Origin: Terfezia claveryi
Lineage: Eukaryota > Ascomycota > Pezizomycetes > Pezizales > Pezizaceae
Assembly (NCBI GenBank): GCA_015179025.1
Contig: WHUX01000146.1
Coordinates: 1-64,000, forward strand
Reading direction: 5' to 3'
Length of the DNA stretch: 64,000 nucleotides
The first letter of the stretch is position 1; each line of letters starts with the position of its first letter. The notes below the pieces were generated by a model. It ran no database searches, had not been told where the DNA came from, and worked only from the letters and a program-made list of their open reading frames with translations. Made by a program: the position numbers and the translations under genes. Below are positions 60,401 through 64,000 of this stretch, piece by piece.

Positions 60401-60885
60401 CTGATGTAATCCATCTTATATGATTTGTGCTATCTAAGCTATATGATCTTGATCTGATCGTAATATAGGCTTGCTTGCTCTGAAGGCTTGCTTGGTTGCT
60501 TCTTGTCTTTCTTGTGTGGATTCCAGAGGGAATCCAGCGGCCTATTTATACTCCTCTGAGATCTGATGACTAAGGAAATAAATACAATAAAGGGTGGCAC
60601 ACCAGAAGGTGGTGCGCTGTACAAAAGGGGTCATGTGGCCATGGTAATGAGTCACACGCCTTAAACAATGGTCACGCGGCCATAATGAGAGTGTCTTCAT
60701 ATGGCAAGTGCCATGGAACTTCCCATGGCAGATTCCGCGTGCTATGGACGCTTATAAAGCAATAGGAGGTGGTAGAAGGCTAGTCCTTCAACCGAGAGGC
60801 TTAGTTACATAACATAGTAGTAATATAGGAAATACAAAAGTATATAATCAATTATATAAGCAATGAGATAATGTTCTCCGTTACA
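60401..60885 (-). repeat. Probable 3' LTR of E6
   Basis: On the minus strand it begins TGTAACGGAGAACAT directly after the purine tract TATGTGGGGAAG (complement of about 60886-60897). The far border (about 60401) is guessed from a TG at the plus-strand edge. The partner LTR is outside the window. Confidence 0.5.
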
Positions 60886-61027
60886 CTTCCCCACATAGAA
60901 GGATTTCCTATCCTTACTTCCTTTGCTCTGCCATATTGGTTTCCATACGTCCTAAGATTTGATGCATTGTTAATACATTAGCATTAACATGAATATCCTT
61001 AGTGTTTCCTTGACTCATGATTCTATC

Positions 61028-62458
61028 TCATTCTTGTTGGATGAGAGCTCGGGTCTCATCTCTGGTTCGTGGTCCTTGTTTTCCTTTAGTCCTTCGACGT
61101 CTCTTGAATGTATCTTCCATGCTTCCGGTCGTCCAGAAGTCTTGAAGAATTTCGGTGGTGATATCCTTGGCGTTAACCCAGGAATCATATTTAGGAGTGT
61201 ATCCTAGCCATCCTACCTTATATTGTCTTTCTCCAGTTCGAGGAGCTGTTCTGAATTCTAATACCTTTTTAACTTCATAACGATCTTCTTGAATTGGTCC
61301 TGGTTCCTGATTTTGTCTGTGAGGGAACTGGGTGGGATCGTTTTTATAGTAGGGTTTAAGTTTGCTAATATGAAAAGTATTATATATGAGGTGGAGGTCA
61401 GGTTGACTGGATAGGTCTAGGCTATAGTTATTGCGTTTCCGATTACTGGAAATAATGGGAAATAGGCCTAGCCATTTTGGTTTGAGCTTGGGTGAGACAT
61501 TCGTTAGGTTGATATTTTCTGAGGAAAGCATAACTTGTTGTCCGACTGAAAATTTGGCTGTATTGGGTAGTCGTTTGTTCGCTTGAGATGCTTGAGTCTT
61601 CTTGGCGTCATATAGGTTTTTAGATGTTACCTCATGACGTTCGTTTGCTGGTACATATGCATTAATGGGGTATGGAAGTATCGATACACCAAGATGTGCA
61701 TTAAATCCAAATAGTGTGGAAAAGGGACTATTCTGTCTAGCGGCGTTATACCTAGAGTTAAGTTTCAACTGTATCTCTGGTAGTTTCTGTAGCCAATCAA
61801 ATCCTTCGATTTTACAGGCTCTTGCTACTTGTAGAATTTCTTTGTTCACAATTTCTGATTGTCCGTCTGCATGTGGATGATATGCGGTGGACAGTTCCAA
61901 CTTGATTCCTTTATTCCTAGCCCAATCTTGAAAGTGCATTGACATAAAAAGAGTGTCGCGGTCAAAAACAATACAAAAAGGGTATCCCATAGTCGGGACT
62001 ACATGAGTATCAAAGGTAGCAGTACATTGTTCTGCTGTGAAATTATCTGAGACAGGAATAAGAAACTTGAATCCTGATTGTCTATCGACAATCGTCCAAA
62101 GTCGTGAAATACAAACTACATGATCTTCTTCAACAGGAATATTCGGGTACAAAATTGAATACTTAGTAAACACAGGTGCTAACTTAAGAAAATCCATCGA
62201 TATGTCAGTCCATGGCCTGCTTGGTACATGTAATGGGGTTACGAGTCCAAGTGGCGCCTTGTTGGAATACTTTGTCCGTTGACAAGTATCACAACTTCTG
62301 ATATAGTCCTTAGTTGGTTCTGCAAAGGACTGGCAATCATATCGGTCAGTAAGATATTTCATCGTTTTTTCAATGCCACTATGAGTGGTTGCTTCATGTG
62401 CATCTTTAATAACCAATTCGAGATAGTTCTTACCTTCGACGTTAAAGGTAGAGGGCAA
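61028..62458 (-). CDS. E6 integrase with C-terminal chromodomain (intact part of pol)
   Basis: 476 codons without a stop on the minus strand. Order: HHCC finger (HEATTHSGIEKT, CDTCQRTK), integrase core Asp (SMDF), Asp (FDRDTLF), Glu (DGQSEIVNK), a C-terminal barrel-like region (LSSENINL, PKWLGLFPI) and a chromodomain (YEVKKVLEFR, YKVGWLGYTPKYDSW). An insert of about 15 residues sits between the first Asp and VDRQSGF compared with E2. It is not an independent gene: the frame continues upstream through a likely TGG to TGA at about 62480. The integrase would join element cDNA to chromatin. It is the only intact large enzyme ORF in the window. Confidence 0.9.
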   Translation of the reverse strand: MPSTFNVEGKNYLELVIKDAHEATTHSGIEKTMKYLTDRYDCQSFAEPTKDYIRSCDTCQRTKYSNKAPLGLVTPLHVPSRPWTDISMDFLKLAPVFTKYSILYPNIPVEEDHVVCISRLWTIVDRQSGFKFLIPVSDNFTAEQCTATFDTHVVPTMGYPFCIVFDRDTLFMSMHFQDWARNKGIKLELSTAYHPHADGQSEIVNKEILQVARACKIEGFDWLQKLPEIQLKLNSRYNAARQNSPFSTLFGFNAHLGVSILPYPINAYVPANERHEVTSKNLYDAKKTQASQANKRLPNTAKFSVGQQVMLSSENINLTNVSPKLKPKWLGLFPIISSNRKRNNYSLDLSSQPDLHLIYNTFHISKLKPYYKNDPTQFPHRQNQEPGPIQEDRYEVKKVLEFRTAPRTGERQYKVGWLGYTPKYDSWVNAKDITTEILQDFWTTGSMEDTFKRRRRTKGKQGPRTRDETRALIQQE

Positions 62459-63905
62459 GACTAGTCTCCATTGTCTTTGTCAGTTCTTGACATACAAAAA
62501 TCCGTCTTTTCTTCTATAATCCTTACGATTCACAAAGGTATCATAATAGTTCTTCCAGATAGGACATACTCTCATGCATGATTGATATGCGGCTTTCATA
62601 CCTGTTCCTTGGTCAAGCCAGTGTATGATGAAGTAGTCCTTGTCGTCTTCAAATCCGTCGCTGATGTGTTTTCTTCAATGAGCTTGTTGAGGGTCGGTTC
62701 GATCCTTGTGTTGAAGTCATTGATGGTGGGTTTCTTCTCCTTGCATGTAGAAGCATTATGTCTTGAGAACTTACAGAAATCACAACGCTGTCTGGAGGTC
62801 TTGGTGTCTTGAATGAAAGAGGGTAAATCTTCGTCAATGGCTACTCGCTTTTTAGAACGAGTGGTGATGGCGGCGGTGTTGATTGGAATTGCGTTGCTGC
62901 TGCTAGCGGTTGCAGCTGGTTGTTGAGGTGCATTCCATGGTTGTTGTGGAGCAACAGGAGTATTCATGATCTCCTGTTCCATTTGTCGGTTGGTCATCTG
63001 TTCGGTAGAGTTACTGAACTGAATGCTGGGTTGGAGAGTGGGTTGTGTTGGCTTGTTGGCAATCCATCTTTTTGCCCATTCTCCGATTTCCTGGATAGCT
63101 TCTTCGCGGCTGAGAGCTAGTGGAGGTGGATAAGCTGGTGTTTGTTGTACTGGTGCTAGTTCCTTTTGAGGCTCATTTGCGGCTAGGATATGCACAATAC
63201 GAGTCGTAAGGAATTCCTTCTCCTTCTTAAGAACTGAGGCTGTCAGGTCACAGTTCAAACTGCCATGTCCGTGGTGGTTGCAAATTGCACATGTTTCGAT
63301 GGTGAACATGCGGTTGTTCATGGCGTGGGAGCTGCCATGAACTGGACAGTAAAAATCACGGCAAAAGGACCAGTGCATCCTTTTGTGTTGTTGCCAATTG
63401 CTATGAGCTAGGTTGATAGCAATCTCTTTTGCTTCTTCAGAAGCGAGGGTATTTTGTTGTGCGTTTTCAGAAGATGGAGGCCCATATCTTAGTCCAAAAC
63501 TGTTAAGGGTTTATTCATGTTTATATTGGGTACACGATCATACCCGCTGAAAACTTCTTCTGGTATAGTAGATAGAGTCTCATCGTCTGAGGACTCTTCT
63601 TCCTTCATCATGTCATATTCGCTTTCTTCATCCTGGATGCCCTCGAAGTATGGACAGAAGATATAGTGTCCAAGTTCTTCGGCTCTTCCACGACATTTGT
63701 TGAAGTCGCAATCGACATGCTTGAAATTGATAGCTCCGCGAGAAACCATATTGTTCTGAGTAGGGGTTTCTGGTGAGTGGAAAGTTCTTAAAGCGTTGGT
63801 AGAGATGTTGTGGTTGTAGGTATGGTTAGGAGGATCGATGCTGTTGGAGATATAATCGTCCTCGGTGGTGGGAGTGTCCAAGTATTTATGCTTCTTGATA
63901 GAGCG
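62459..63905 (-). pseudogene. E6 pol spacer: long extra zinc-finger-like region between RNase H and integrase
   Basis: Read on the minus strand in three frames joined by apparent frameshifts (near 63890, 63495 and 62590). It holds CDFNKCRGRAEELGHYIFC, then FCRDFYCPVHG, CAICNHHGHGSLNC (a CCHC knuckle), an Ala/Gln/Pro-rich linker, and CDFCKFSRHNASTC (CX2CX5HX4C). About 450-480 residues lie where E1-E3 have roughly 100. It could be a captured or moved nucleocapsid-like segment. Function unknown. Confidence 0.6.
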
Positions 63906-64000
63906 TCTGCTATCAAATTTTCCTTTCCTGCGGTATGCTGTATGTCTGTATCAAATTCCATTAGGTAATCTTGCCATCGCCTCAATTTTTGACTTGCAGG
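63890..64000 (-). pseudogene. E6 RNase H, C-terminal end
   Basis: RRWQDYLMEF, GKENLIADALSR: the usual end of the Ty3/gypsy RNase H region. The rest of pol, gag and the 5' LTR lie beyond the window. Confidence 0.85.

Overview
The window looks like repeat-dense heterochromatin of a filamentous fungus, most likely an ascomycete; the species cannot be told from the sequence. Reasons: Ty1/copia and chromodomain-bearing Ty3/gypsy LTR retrotransposons of fungal type cover much of it, no intact host gene is visible, and the elements carry many in-frame stops that G:C to A:T change would explain (Trp TGG to TGA/TAG, Gln CAG to TAG, Arg CGA to TGA), as expected of RIP-like mutation or deamination of methylated cytosine. 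Simple-sequence and minisatellite arrays are unusually abundant.

Region by region. 1-1.7 kb: 3' end of a copia element and its probable LTR. 2.7-18.7 kb: one ancestral gene, probably a TET/JBP-like 2-oxoglutarate/Fe(II) dioxygenase, split into three pieces by two full-length gypsy elements. These are E1 (minus, 2793-10960, 391-bp LTRs, duplication GCAAC) and E3 (plus, 11116-17720, duplication TATAC). Conceptually removing both with one copy of each duplication gives a single continuous frame through both junctions. E1 is itself split by a 2.45-kb foldback element (TE-A) inside its RNase H region. 19.4-20.3 kb: remains of an unrecognised gene. 20.7-22.7 kb: a TIR element (TE-E) holding a second one (TE-C2). 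23.4-30.2 kb: satellite arrays, including two head-to-tail composite units, one holding a foldback element (TE-D). 30.2-33.7 kb: a nest of three non-coding TIR elements (TE-F in TE-B in a second TE-A copy).

33.9-56.5 kb is a stack of members of one gypsy lineage. The best preserved, E2 (35280-41564, 557-bp LTRs, duplication CCTAT), sits inside the gag of an older plus-strand copy (E7). Around it are minus-strand remnants E8, E10 and E9, a TIR element (TE-C1) inside the LTR of E10, and a full-length but heavily mutated copy E4 (50124-56492) abutting a minus-strand remnant (E5). E2 and E4 share what looks like a complete -1 frameshift signal at the gag/pol junction: slippery GGGAAAA, a 5-nt spacer and a stem-loop. 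56.5-64 kb: a chromodomain relic, AT-rich sequence, a decayed MULE-like transposase, and the 3' half of a different gypsy element (E6, minus) with an intact integrase and a long extra zinc-finger-like region between RNase H and integrase.

The genes form no pathway. The window records successive insertions: host gene, then E1 and E3, then TE-A into E1; and minus-strand gypsy copies, then E7/E4, then E2 and the TIR elements.
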